Shown: one piece after another, positions 22,475 through 34,023 of the stretch | Layout of the letters: every line of letters starts with the position of its first letter | Position numbering within the stretch: position 1 is the first letter of the stretch | Origin: Podospora comata | Lineage: Eukaryota; Ascomycota; Sordariomycetes; Sordariales; Podosporaceae | Direction of reading: 5' to 3' | Assembly (NCBI GenBank): GCA_017354895.1 | Contig: CP071498.1 | Location: forward strand, 620,001-684,000 | DNA length: 64,000 nt | The notes under the pieces: model-generated | What the model saw: the letters and a program-made list of their open reading frames with translations, nothing else | The model's database searches: none | What the model was told of the DNA's origin: nothing | Translations under genes and position numbers: made by a program

Positions 22475-25264
22475 TCAAGCCTCATCAATCTCCTCTATAG
22501 TAGGAACAACCCACCACTCATGCCCCCCCTCCACCGCCTTGCCAATCTCAACCTTGAGTCCCAACTCCTTGCCCCCCTTTTTATCCTCCCCCCTCTCCTC
22601 CAGTCTCCTCTTCAAAACCTCCACCACCACCGCAGCCCTATCAACCGCCACAGTCTGCCCCTTCACCCCCCCAACCCACCTCTCAAAACACCCCACGCTA
22701 AAACTATCCTTCTCGCTCAGCCTCTCCATAACCTCCAACCCCCTACTCGCCTGCTCCAAGCTCAGACTCACATCATTCAGCAACCTCCCCGTCTCCACCT
22801 GCCGCCTATCCGTCGCAGCCCTGTACACCTCCCAACTGGGCAGCTCCGGCATCCCAATCGCCGCAAAAGGCTTCATCCGCACATCATACCTCATCTCATC
22901 AGTACTGTACGGCCTCGGCGGCGCCACCACCAACCCCAACCTCCCCAACGCAGCATACAAGTTCGACAACGCATCCGCCATCTCCCAGGTGATAGCCGCA
23001 TCCAAACTAGTCTGATACAAATATTGCCTCGACTTGTTAAACGCCGCCTCCTGCCCCCCCGACGGGCTAGCAGGCTGCTGCCCAGCCTCCCTGTGCTTGG
23101 TAAAAAAGCTGATCCGATCCACCAACCTCGCTCGGGATCTAGCCAGCTCGGATAGGTACCAGTACATCCCCCCCAGCTCGTCGGGGGCATAAATCTCCAG
23201 CTCGAACCCCAGCTGCACAATCCACTCCATCAGTCGCAACTTGTACAGATACGCCCAGCTCGACAAGGGGAGGGAATACGTCGGTCCTACTCCCCCGCCC
23301 CCATCTCCCGTAGGCGGGTACACCAGCGGCGTCTCCTCGATTTGGTGCTGCAGCAGCTGATCAATCTGCTCAGCGTCCAGCTGGACCGTTTCCCAGTCTT
23401 GGATCGAGTGGCAGAGCGTTCGTCTGATTCGGCAGCGGTTCTGGCAAAAGGCGCGGAAGATGTCGAGGTAGGATTGGGCGGCGCGCTGGCGGAAGGTTTC
23501 CATTTGGTGGGCGAGGGCGTATCGCCAGTGGTGGGGGGCTTCGATGAGGTCGTTGGCTGGGTCGAGAAGTTTGCTTGCCGGGAGGACGACCAGACTCAAG
23601 TCATCGTCGATGATGTGGCGGATGGAGAGCTTGCCGAGGATGATCATGTCTTTGAACAAAAAGGACTGGAGCAAAGTGCGGATGTAGACGAGGGGTTGGG
23701 GTTTCTGGGATTGGAACGTCATGACAAAGTTCTGCTGGCGTCAATATCCAAGTAGGTTGAAGGGGTCAAAAGGGGTAAACTCACCAATAAACTCTGCGAA
23801 TCGTGATAATTCAGCACATTCAACACATCAATACCGTCCGCAAACAACTTCTTGAAGTGCTTGTACGTCTCCTCCGTGCTCAGCTTTACTATCGGCCTCG
23901 GCGGCATCGTACTCGCCAATCTCCTCTGAATCTTTGTGCTGAACGCCTCCGGTACCGGTGTCCCCAGATGCCTGGACTTGTAAATCATTTCCCACACAGC
24001 CTCCATCTGCGTCCATGGCAGGCTCAACGAATCAGGGTTACTCCTCAGCACAGACAGCTCTATCGCCCTCAAGAAGGCCGTCCGTAGTTCCAGCCTGAAC
24101 CCCAACGCTTGCGCAAGCTGATCGCCAATCGTATGCCGAACGCTATGCACCAACCTCCGAGCAGCCATGAGCTCCTCGTTGATCTCGTCCAATTCAAACG
24201 AATCCAAGAGTGAGCGATGATAAGTATTGGTGACGAAATCCTCTTCCTGTCCACAATTGTCAGCCACCCGCCCACCCCCTATCTCCCACATTCTCAACCC
24301 AAAAAAAAAAAAGGAAGAAAAAAGAGCTCACCTCATAATAATGCTCAAACTTGATCCGATCATTAATATACCAACAACACTTCACCACCCCCAAACAATA
24401 AGCCCTCAGCACAACATGCATCGTCTCCCCTTCCCCCACTGCTTTCCCCCTAATAAAATCCGCATCCCCCAAAACCATCGGCTCCGGCTCCAGCATCCGA
24501 TCAATATACACATTCGTCAACAACGTCTGCGAAAGAGGATACCCCTGATACCAAGCCATCTCAAGACAAAACATCTGGTCAATAATCCCAATCACCTCCC
24601 CCGGACTCAACACCCTCGTCACATCATAATCCTCATCCAGGCTCTCCCCGGGAGCAAGACAGCCGCTGTCCATCTTTGGGTCCATGATCTATTTATTTCC
24701 TGTTAGCCCTCCCCCCCCAACTTGTCTCCCCTGCTCAAGAACGCACCTCTAAAGCGCCCACACTCTCAAACAAACTGAAAAACCCATCCTTGACTATTTC
24801 GCCCAGTTCCAACGCTGTCACTGTCAGCACTCCTTCTCGTGATATTTCATTTCATAAAAGGAAAACTCACCCCCAGCAGCAGCTCTAAACTTCGACGTCA
24901 CGTCAAACGCCACGATCCCTTGCTGTTCACCACCCCCCATGATAAAGTCCGGTGGTGGTGGTGGTGGCGGTGGTAGTAGCTCCTCCTCGTAGGGCTGATA
25001 CCCCTGACCCTGCTGCGCTCCAAAATCCCCAAACCCAAACAACCCTCCTCCTGCTGCTGCGTGGTGATGGTGAAAAGGTTGTTGCTGGGGGGTGTTGTTT
25101 GGTGGGGTTGTTGTGCTGGTGGTGGTGGGGTTGAGGGATAAGTCGTTTAGTTCTACCCATTGTCCATCAGTAAATCCGCTTTACCAGATTAAAAGAAAAA
25201 AACGGACGGAAATATACCTACTTCTAGTAAGATTCTCCGGTTCAGAGTCTGATGTGTTGCTCAT
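22475..25264 (-). CDS. mak10: Mak10/Naa35, auxiliary subunit of N-terminal acetyltransferase C
   Basis: The coding sequence is complement(join(22475..23734,23785..24246,24332..24688,24747..24814,24871..25152,25222..25264)), about 823 residues. The family hallmark MDPKMDSG is at about residue 133, preceded by FFSLFESVGALEI. Later blocks (VLNVLNYHDSQSLL, FVMTFQSQKPQPLVYIRTLLQS, CQNRCRIRRTLCHSIQDWE) also fit. Naa35 anchors the NatC catalytic subunit Naa30 and Naa38 at the ribosome, where they acetylate Met-Leu/Ile/Phe N-termini. Five introns were placed by signals and frame. Two acceptors are tandem and in frame (23735/23732, and 24815 or six bases earlier), and the first intron (25153-25221) has an alternative short form, so a few residues are uncertain. 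The N-terminal region is Q/H/P-rich. The last exon has an atypically C-rich coding strand. Confidence 0.88.
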
Positions 25265-26105
25265 TGCGTGGGTTGTTGTCAAGCGTTAAAGTGAAGGTGG
25301 GAAAAATAAATCTTCTGGATGGGATGGATGGAATGCAAAGAAGGCAGAGAGAAGAAGTATGACTGGAGCCTCTCTGCCTGACTGCTTGCTGTAAGTTGAT
25401 CCAATGAAAATTGTAGCCTTCTTTTACATGGAGAAAAAAAAAAAGACAAGGGCCTGAGAAATGATAAAAAGGCAACGGATTTTTAGTTAGTTAGGTCTTG
25501 CGTCGTTAGTGGCGTATGACTTGCAGTTTGGGTCTACCCTGACTGTTGGGGGTAATGGTGCAGTATGAGGTGAGTGAGTGAGCTGTGGTGGTGGTGGTGT
25601 GCTAAAAGGCGGGTGAGTGGGTGGATATGTTTGGGGCGCTTGACCACCCCTCTCTCCCATGGAACTGGGTTTGCTATCTGCTGCGGATGCCCGGACTTCC
25701 ATATAAGTTTGACATAGGTAATGGAACGATACCCTCTGAATTGCAGAGTACATACAATCTAAGAAATTCTCTTGTAGTCTGCTGAAGAATGAGCTTCATG
25801 GGATTGGTGCTTGTAACATCACACCAAACAACAACAGTGACATCAACCTTCCATCCACCATCTTGATAGCTTCATAGGTCCAGGTATTTTTGCATTCCCC
25901 CCTTCACCCAACTATGATACAAGGCTCCAACCGGTCAGGCAGCGCAGTGCTTCCCATCTCTCACTCCCAAAAGAACCGCACACAGCACCTCCCCAAACCC
26001 CGTCTATACCATTGCCGTAGTGTGTCGAGTGTTGCGCTCCATCCCATTCGGCGATTCCAACCCCCCTACACCGACTCCTTTCAAGCCATTTTCAATGTCG
26101 GGAAT
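25265..26105. other. Intergenic: mak10 promoter and atp15 3' region
   Basis: No gene is seen. The part next to mak10 should carry its promoter; A-tracts and a GGT-rich patch at about 25585 are the only notable sequences. Confidence 0.5.
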
Positions 26106-26576
26106 TTACTGGCCACCCTGAGCAGCACTCTCAACAGCAGCCGCAGCGTTAGCCTGCTCAAGGTTCTTAAGCTCGCCCTGCTTTCCGTTCTGTCCCCCCC
26201 CCCCCCAGTACCAATCAGCTATCCAATCCCTCTCGTTTCAACTCCTCAAGATGTGTGTGTGTACTCACCGACCACTTCGCAAATCTAATCTCAGAAACAC
26301 CTCTGCGCTCAGCAGCAAGTCTCTTCTCCTCCTTCAAGCTGCGGCGCACAACCCGGGAGGCAACAGCCAGGTAGCGGTTGTAGCTGTTTGTTGCCCCAGT
26401 CAGCACAAATCTGTTCCCTTTCTCCCTTTCCCAATCCAATTCCATCTCCAATCCCCCAATCTCGGTCATTTGTCGTCCACATCCCCCCTCCAGCTCCCTC
26501 CCCCACCGTCCCTCCCCAATTGATCACAAAAAAAAACGACTCACGTAAGGCCAGCGGCTTTCCACGCAAAGGTCAT
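26106..26576 (-). CDS. atp15: Mitochondrial ATP synthase subunit epsilon (Atp15)
   Basis: The coding sequence is complement(join(26106..26189,26269..26383,26545..26576)), 76 residues, so small that no single exon is conspicuous. Exon 1 gives MTFAWKAAGLT, exon 2 YNRYLAVASRVVRRSLKEEK and AAERRGVSEIRFAKW, and exon 3 NGKQGELKNLEQANA. This is the characteristic order of the eukaryotic F1 epsilon subunit, which binds gamma and delta in the central stalk of complex V; there is no cleaved presequence, as in the family. The donors are GTGAGT. The second intron is odd: a run of 13 G residues on the coding strand lies a few bases before the ACAG acceptor, in place of a pyrimidine tract. A CACGTG box lies about 200 bp upstream. 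The C-terminal alanine-rich tail is longer than in yeast. Confidence 0.88.
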
Positions 26577-27278
26577 TTTGGCGATTTGTTACGTTGCGAC
26601 GTCGAGAAAGTAAAGTAATCAGTCGGTCGGCGTGGATGCGGAATGGGTTGTCGAGAAGGTACAGGCGAGCGGATTAATGGACCTGAAAAGCTCCAACAAG
26701 CAGTCAACCAAGCTGGTTCGTCGGGTGCAAACCGAGAAGCTCCGCCGCCCGCCCCTCCCCCTACCCGAGCTCCGGGTCACGTGATGGCCTTTTACATCAT
26801 CTCATCACTCCAACCACACAGCACAATGAATGAGTTGTCTGTCGTGAAAGGGAGGCATCGTATATACCATGTTCACGAGTCATATACAAAAGAAACATAT
26901 TCACGGAAGCTTCAGTTTTAAACCAAAAATTTCAACCACCCCTCTCAAGTGCCCCTCCTTTCTTTTCTTTCTCTCCCATCTCTCAGGTGGGTATGTTAAC
27001 AGTACAGGGCTTCTCTCTTTCTCATCACACATCTCTCTAACTTCACCCCCCTCACTCCAATGTATACTCTTCCCCAGCCTCCCCAGCTTGATTCGTAGGT
27101 CAGAGAACAAGGTAGGAAAGTGGGTTTCAAGTCTAGTGGTCACTATATGCACAAAAGGGTACCAATGCCGCAAGTCTACCAAACGGCAAACACCGAAGGA
27201 CTGTTATACAGATTCTCTTTTCCAGTTCCGTTTTTGTGATCACCGGATGTCAAATTTCCGCAACACCGCCGTTCCCGT
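26577..27278. promoter_or_regulatory. atp15 promoter and qcr2 3' region
   Basis: A CACGTG E-box at 26778-26783, in the context GTCACGTGAT, lies about 200 bp upstream of the atp15 start. The same ten-base context occurs at 6-15 upstream of spt20. The rest is the qcr2 3' flank with no gene. Confidence 0.45.
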
Positions 27279-28856
27279 TTATACCTGAAGGCCGAGGTCC
27301 TCAGCGAAGGGGAGCACGTGGAGGTCACCAACCGACGCCACCGAAGCCTTGCCCTCGAGGAGAGCCTTGGCAGCCTGTGAACAGCGTTAGCAATACATCC
27401 AAAACCAGATTTATGAGAGGAAAACCTACAGCCTTGAGCTTGTCACCGGTGACAGACTCGAAAGCCTTGAGAGTCTCGGCAACCTTGAGGGGAGAGCCGC
27501 CGTGGATCAGGTTGGCACCGGCGTGGACGATGCCAACACCGCCAACCTCGCTGCCGGAAAGGAGAGTGAACTTGGCCTTGGCAATGGCCTTGACCAAAAC
27601 CTCCTGGGAGACACCGCTCTCAGCAACGCCCTTGAGCGCCTTGACGGCAGCCTCGGCAGTCTTCTTGACGGCCGCGGACTGGCCGTTGATCTGGATGGCG
27701 AGGAGACCAGCATCAGAGTAGGCGTAGTTGGTGGCCTTGGCCTGGGCACCGGGGGCGGCAGCCTGGGACAGGAGGGAGAAGCCGGGAGACCACTTGATGG
27801 TGGACTCGCCGCCGAGGAGACCGGCAAGGACGGCAGTCTCGGGGCTGCTGGCACCGAGGGAGGCACCGGGGAAAGCGATAACAACCGAGTTCTGGCCGAC
27901 GGCGGAGATGCGCTGCTCACCACCGTGGTACTTGGAGGCGACGTTGTTGAGGGAGCCGGAGCCCTGGGCCGGGACGGTCTTGAAGAAGGGCTCGATCCAC
28001 TTCTGGAGGCCGTGCTCGCTGGCACCGTCGGAGACAATGGCGATGTTGGACTTGGAGTAGGCAGCGGCAGCGAAGTCGGCAACGGCCTGCTCGTTCAGGT
28101 AGGAGTCGATGGGTGTGCTTGGGGTGGGATAGAGAGGGACACCGAGGCCAGAGTGGAAAGCGACGGCATGGGCGGCATCGAGGGCAACGGCGGAGGCGTC
28201 CACCTTGGCCTGCTTCTGGTGAATGATATCCTTGACCTCCTCGTGGAACTCGTGAGCTGTTCAACCGTGTCAACAAAGCTGTTCCCTAGTCCAACCAAAA
28301 AGTCTATATTATAACGCACTGGTGTACCGCGTCTGCGAAACGACCTCGGCAAGGAGCTCGGTGAAGTAAGGGAGGTCCTCGCGGAGGAAGCTGGCTTGCA
28401 GCACAAGGGCCTCGCGGGTGTGGTAAGCAGTCAATTGACCGCCGAGGAGCTCGGCCTCACGGGTGATGCGGAGAGCAGAGCGCTTGTTGGTGTTCTGGAG
28501 GCCCAATACAAATTAGCTCATCGATGTCCCTGCCTTGCTGAATCGCGCCCCATGGCCACCACCACACCACTTGTCTCGTCCACAAAAACCCAAAAAAAAA
28601 GGGGCCAACCTGCCTTGTAGGCAAACTCCTCCAGTCCAACCGTCAGTCCGGGGAGGGGCTCGTATCGGGTGCCGGCCTTTGCGACGACGGCGAGGCGGGT
28701 GGTCGGGCCATTGTCGTCTCGGGAAGCAACCTTGACGCCGGCGATGGTAGTGGGCTCGTACGAGGCCTTGGGTGAGGCAGCAGCAGCGAAACCGCGGGCT
28801 CCCTGGCGCCCGAGGGCCAGCTTGCTGCCTCTCGACAGAGCCGATCTGCAGATCAT
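27279..28856 (-). CDS. qcr2: Ubiquinol-cytochrome c reductase core protein 2
   Basis: The coding sequence is complement(join(27279..27374,27430..28256,28320..28494,28614..28856)), 446 residues. The N-terminus (MICRSALSRGSKLALGRQGARGF) is an arginine-rich mitochondrial presequence. The M16-type core follows: LTVGLEEFAYKNTNKRSALR, ELLGGQLTAYHTREALVLQA, RYTTHEFHEEV and SYLNEQAVADFA. The protein ends VASVGDLHVLPFAEDLGLQV. Core 2 lacks the peptidase zinc site and forms, with core 1, the matrix base of complex III. Intron 1 can only be joined in frame if the donor is AAG|GCAGGT, which makes it a GC-AG intron; the nearby GT would break the conserved FAYK-NTNKRS sequence. The other introns are GT-AG. 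Neighbour atp15 is also an OXPHOS gene on the same strand. Confidence 0.93.
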
Positions 28857-29642
28857 GGTTGGGAGGGAGGGGTTGTCGTCAATTGACACTGATAGAGGTT
28901 CGCCGCAGCTTCGTGAAGGGAGCTGTGATACCAACAGCTAGTTCCGAAAATTCCCTGGGCGTCTCCCGGTATGACGGAAAAATTGGCTGTGCCGAGACCG
29001 TGGCACCCGGTCGCTGTGTACTTTTGGGGCGTAAACCCACAGTGCAGCCTTCCCTGAGGGGTCCGTTTGGGCCTGCGATGTTGACGTCGTGGGGTTTGGA
29101 TGATATGAAATTAAACGTTGCCCCGAGGGTGGAAAACGCTTGAAAAAGATATTACTGGGAATTTTCGATATTCAGATCTCTATTCTACTGCTCTGTTCAT
29201 CTGTCCACCCCATCTGGCCGTCACAAGCCAACATTTGCATGCATTGAACCATTTCTCGAACCCAGTCTCTTTAGCAGCCTCTGCACCTGAGCTCAGCGTT
29301 GTAAGCAAGGAAGCGCAGGCTGTGATTGGCCCGTTTCAGAATCTGGAGCTGCCCCGCGAAGGCCGCGCCAAATTTGCCGTTTGGTCGTGACTCTGCGACT
29401 GCGGCTGGCAGCTGCTCAAAAATTGTCATTGAACTTTCTCCATCAAGCCCGAGTCCCCCACCACCCAAGCCATTTCCCTTCCACGCTGCACCTTGTTCGA
29501 GGTCGAGGGCCTTCAATGACTTTCCGGTAGTATCTGTGGCCAGCTCTAGAGATAGTGAGAGGATCTCTAGAAGCCATTACAAACTAATCACCAACATTTC
29601 ATCCTGATATATATGATACATCGCGCGTACCATCCCGCCATC
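28857..29642. promoter_or_regulatory. Divergent promoter between qcr2 (-) and rpc82 (+)
   Basis: This 786 bp stretch drives genes on both sides. Nothing beyond mixed-composition sequence was resolved. Confidence 0.45.
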
Positions 29643-31760
29643 ATGTTGGTGGTGAGTACAGCCCCGCGATGTCATTCAAACCTCAAAGCGACGACCTCCA
29701 TGAACTAACAATGTCATTGTCAGACCGCGCCTCTCGCAGAGTTTTGCACTCTGACCATCGACGAGATCTATGGCGAGCTGCCCTCGAGGATCTACGCATC
29801 GCTTCTCATGCGAGGCAGAAGCACGATCCAACAGCTCGCTGGTGACACCGGCATGAACGCGCGCCAGCTCCGTCACGGTCTCGCCCTGCTTTTGCAGCAT
29901 AATTTGCTGCACTACCATCTCGATGCCGGGTCACCCCACTATTTCTACGAGGCCAATGTTGAACATGCCTACAACCTCGCGCGTACGGGGAAAATCCTTC
30001 AGATGGTCGAGGAGACCCATGGAGCGGCTGCCAAGGATGTGATGCAAACCATCATTCTGACCGGCTTAACACGAGTCGGCGATCTTGTGGATGCGTACCA
30101 GAATCGAATCGACAGGATGAACAGAATCAAGGAGAAGCTCAAGGCAGAGGAGGATCCATTCGGCAATGGCGTAGAGTCGCATGAAGTGAACGGCGAACCC
30201 AAGCCCAAGCCAACCCCCCAATCCAGCAAATCGGACCCCTTGATCAGCAGCATCGCCGACCTGAACAAGATCATCTACAAGCTGGTTGAGGCCGAGCTAC
30301 TTATTGGGGTTCACAAGACAAGCTTCGAGAGTCCCGAAGACCTGTTGGCGACCATCGAGTCCGACATCCAAAAGACATACCCTGGCGGCGAAGTCAAAGG
30401 AAACAAGGCCAAAGCCGAGTACAAGGACAAGGTGGCTGAGGCGTTGCGCAAAAACCGAAGCGAATCGAGATCCCTGAAGCGGAAACTGGAGCAGAATGGC
30501 TTGTCTGCAAAGCGACGCAAGCTGTTCGACGGTGCCGCTTCGGCCAATGGTACGCCGGATGGAGAGATGGACCTTGGTATCGATGTGAGTGACTGTCGTG
30601 GTTAGGTTGGTGACCAAGGAGTGTTGCTGACTTTGTTTTAGCCACAACAAGTGATGTCTATCAACTACGAAAAGTGCCTTGTGGAGCTACGGAATCGTCG
30701 CCTCATGCACTATGCTGAGGAGGCCTTTGGACAGACGACTTCTTGGGTGTATGCCTCGCTTTTGAACCTTCTTAGCAAAGACATCTCTCGCTGCCGCGAC
30801 GACCCAATCACCGATCATTATGAGAAGGATGAAGAGAAACCTGCGCCTGTCGTGGTCACGACATCACAGCTTCTGGACGTTCTGAAAACCAGCCTTGATC
30901 TTTCTGTGGGGCTCGGCCAAGTGGATGCCGACAAGATCTCGGTCACAGCCGCCGAGAAGATTGCAGAACTGCCGCCGAGGAAGAAGTTCTTCATTGACGT
31001 CCAAGCCGAAGCTGACGCCAATGCTAGCTCCGATGATGATGATGAAGGGGAGGATGTCAAGCCCGCAACAAATGGTGTTAACGGGGTGAATGGGACCCAT
31101 GTGACGAACGGCGTCAATGGGACGGCCAAACGGGTGGACCGCCGAACTCAGCTCCGGCAACACTTGTTGCTTCTATCAGAAAGCACGCAGGGCTTTTTGC
31201 GGCATTGTGGAGCGGAAGAATGGACGGTCGACTTTGTACCGTTGATGGCAGCCTTGCGACAGACCGAAATCGATGCGACCATTGAGAATACGGTAGGCCG
31301 CGAGGGTGTTCGACTAGTGCGCATGCTGCGGGCCAAGGGCAAGCTGGACGAGAAGGCGATTATGAGCGTAGCTCTCATGCGAAAAGCCGACATGTCGAAA
31401 AAGCTGGCAGAGATGCACAAGTACGGTTTCGTTCAGACGCAAGAAGTGCCCAGGGAGGCCAAGGCAGACGTGAAGAAGTCATTCTTCCTCTGGTATTTCG
31501 ACGGCACCATGGCGCTTGAGCGAATTCTCGACGTTTCGTACAAGACGATGATCCACTCCCTCCAAGTGCTCGATACGCTTCGGGAGAAGGACCAGCACGT
31601 CTTGTCCCTAATCAAGCGAAGCGACGTCAAGGGTCAAGAGGACGATAAATTGCGCAAGATCCATAAGGAGAAGCTCACTCAGTTTTTGAAGCTCGAGCGG
31701 ATGTTACTTGGTCAGATTCAGCGTGTGGACGACCTGGTCGCCGTGCTGCGGGACTACTAA
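29643..31760 (+). CDS. rpc82: RNA polymerase III subunit Rpc82 (C82/RPC3)
   Basis: The coding sequence is join(29643..29651,29724..30584,30642..31760), 662 residues. The first exon codes only Met-Leu-Val and ends in GTGAGT; the next exon starts TAPLAEFCTLTIDEIYGELPSR, the first winged helix, so the tiny exon supplies the start. Further winged-helix blocks include QQLAGDTGMNARQLRHGLALL (about residues 38-58), VMSINYEKCLVELRNRRLMH (about 295) and the C-terminal MALERILDVSYKTMIHSLQVL. Low-complexity inserts lie at about 150-165 and 425-450. Rpc82 forms the Rpc82/34/31 trimer of Pol III that opens the promoter and contacts TFIIIB for tRNA and 5S rRNA transcription. The C-terminal region contains the coiled-coil stalk segment. 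Confidence 0.92.
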
Positions 31761-32340
31761 TCGGGGGATGGAAGAGCAACACATATCATTCGATGGAGCT
31801 TTGTGCGATACCAGGTTCTAACTCATTTACATGGGCGGCGCAAGGGGTAAAATTCCTGGAAAGGATACTGGGATTGGCAGGACATGTCTTTTTACACACA
31901 GTCAATTATAGAGCTGCGAGTCTTGTTATGATAGACATAATAAAAACATTTGTATATATACTTGACTTGAGGACAAGTGAAGTGGGAATTGCCGATAAGA
32001 TAACGATAAGATGGGACAAGACGAGTCCGGGCACCGCTGTCGGAGCTAACGCAAGGCACATGGGTCGATGCGCCAGGGACTCGCGAGTCGCTGGGGACCA
32101 GAGCCGGGACCCGCCAGAAATTTTTCAAGAAGCGGGACGAAAACCTATCGGAGCGCCGTCATCGCGGATACACTTCGGAGAGCTGCTTCTTTTTTTCCCC
32201 TCTAGTAGTTCGTTGTCAATAGATTTCCGGCCGGTTATCTGCTTTTTCTTCTGCCATTGCTGCCGCTGCTTGCTTCTTTCTACAGCAGTTATACAATAAT
32301 TTCTATACCCCTCCATCCACCACCCCACACCTAAATCAAC
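31761..32340. other. Intergenic: rpc82 3' end and ggc1 promoter
   Basis: No gene is seen. The right end is pyrimidine-rich leader sequence directly before the ggc1 ATG. Confidence 0.5.
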
Positions 32341-33552
32341 ATGTCTCCCATTGCGGCTGGTGGCAGAGAGAAGGAGTCCAACCTGGCGAGGTTGTTGGGT
32401 TCCGGTATGTTTGACAGCAAGAGAGAGGTTATGGGAGCAGTAAACTGATCAATTGATTTGTGAATTAGGATCTGCCGGTATTGCCGAGTTGGCCATCTTC
32501 CATCCTGTGCGTTTATTATGAGTTCGCGATTCTCGAGGATTGATGGTGGGGTTATTGAGGGTGGTGGGCTAACGAGAGGGATCATTATACGAATTAGGTT
32601 GACACAATCGCGAAGAGATTGATGTCCAACGAGGGCAAGGTACTTTTTCCGTCTTTCTTACCCATCGTGTTGAGAATGATTGCTGACCCCAAAGAAAAGG
32701 TCTCGTCCGTCGCCAAGCTCAACACCGTCATCTTCAAGGACAAGGCCAACGCCTCCGCCGGCCGCAAGTTCGTCTCCCTTTTCCCTGGGCTGGGGTATGC
32801 TGCTGGGTACAAGGTTCTTCAGCGTGTGTACAAGTACGGTGGTCAGCCTGTGGCGAGGGATTACCTTGGTGCGCATTATGGCAAGAATTTCGAGAACGCG
32901 TTTGGCAAGAAGACTGGCAAGGCGATTATGCACTCGACTGCTGGTAGCTTGATTGGTATTGGCGAGATTGTGCTCTTGCCGTTGGATGTGCTCAAGATCA
33001 AGAGGCAGACCAACCCTGAGGCGTTCAGGGGGAGGGGTGTGCTCAAGATTGTGAAGGATGAGGGTTTTGGGCTTTACAGAGGGTGGGGGTGGACTGCTGC
33101 GAGAAACGCCCCTGGGTCGTTTGCTGTAAGCATTCTGTTCTCTTTTCCCCCTCCTGATGGAACATGACTAACGAGATGTCACATAGCTCTTTGGTGGTTC
33201 CGCCTTTGCGAAGGAATTTCTCTTTGGCCTCAACGACTACAACAAGGCGTCGTGGTTCCAGAACTTCATCGCCTCCATCGCCGGCGCTTCTGCGTCTCTT
33301 GTCGTTTCGGCCCCCCTTGATGTCATCAAGACCCGCATCCAGAACCGCAACTTTGACAACCCCGAGTCTGGCTTCCGCATCCTGACCAACATGGCCAAGA
33401 ACGAGGGCGCCGGCGCCTTCTTCAAGGGTCTCGTGCCCAAGCTGCTCATGACCGGTCCCAAGCTGGTGTTTTCGTTCTGGCTTGCGCAGACGTTGATACC
33501 TGCTTTTGATGCGGCTTTTGCGGGGAGGAAGGTCGAGGTTGAGAGGAAGTAA
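32341..33552 (+). CDS. ggc1: Mitochondrial GTP/GDP carrier (Ggc1/Yhm1)
   Basis: The coding sequence is join(32341..32404,32469..32506,32598..32639,32700..33125,33187..33552), 311 residues. Three carrier repeats carry HPVDTIAKRL, LPLDVLKIKR and APLDVIKTRI. The N-terminus ESNLARLLGSGSAGIAELAIFHPVDT and the segment NEGKVSSVAKLNTVIFKD match the yeast Ggc1 branch. Ggc1 exchanges matrix GDP for cytosolic GTP and affects mitochondrial iron and genome maintenance. Exons 2 and 3 are only 38 and 42 bp. The third intron ends in an A-rich CCCAAAGAAAAG acceptor that could be overlooked, because reading through it stays open and gives a plausible but inserted sequence; the ungapped family sequence favours splicing. 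Confidence 0.93.
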
Positions 33553-34023
33553 GGAGAAGGAATAATGGGAAAGGGAAAGATAGAAAGAGGGCGGGGGGAA
33601 CCATATGAGTGTATGATATGAATGGGAAGATACCAATGGCGGATCTTTTGGCAGGCGTTGATACACACGGAGGAAAAGGGGAGTGGAAAAATGGAAAAGG
33701 CAAAGCAAGCGAGCAAAAAAAGGGTAGATAGACACACCGGGGATTTTTTTTTTTTTTTTGCTTTTTTTTGGCTGGGCTTTTTATATAACTCCTCTTTGAT
33801 CAAAAAAGATGAAAATAACTCTCCGTATAATCATCGTGGGATATTGACCAAGGTCTCAAATTTCACATGCCGTTGAACCAATTGCACAAGATGGTAACTA
33901 AGATACTTTCAAATAACATAAACTTCCTACGGGGGGTATCTAATTTCCTCTCAGCAAAGCAACTCCCCCTCCCACGCTTATGAATACCTCTCTCTCTTCC
34001 TCTCCAAAATCCAAAATTGGGTC
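33553..34023. other. Convergent 3' region between ggc1 and the large minus-strand gene
   Basis: A T-run of about 16 at 33747 and generic 3'UTR-like sequence are present. No gene is seen. Confidence 0.55.

Noticed and set aside
27502-28314. A 270-codon plus-strand ORF, glycine/aspartate-rich
   Set aside because: It is antisense to qcr2 exon 3, whose identity and frame are certain, and reflects strong codon bias.
28610-28613. GT donor just downstream of the qcr2 GC donor
   Set aside because: Its use shifts the frame against the conserved NTNKRS segment.
32640-32699. Retention of the third ggc1 intron as coding sequence
   Set aside because: It stays open but inserts 20 residues within a carrier repeat that is ungapped in the family, and a donor, TGCTGAC branch and AG are present.
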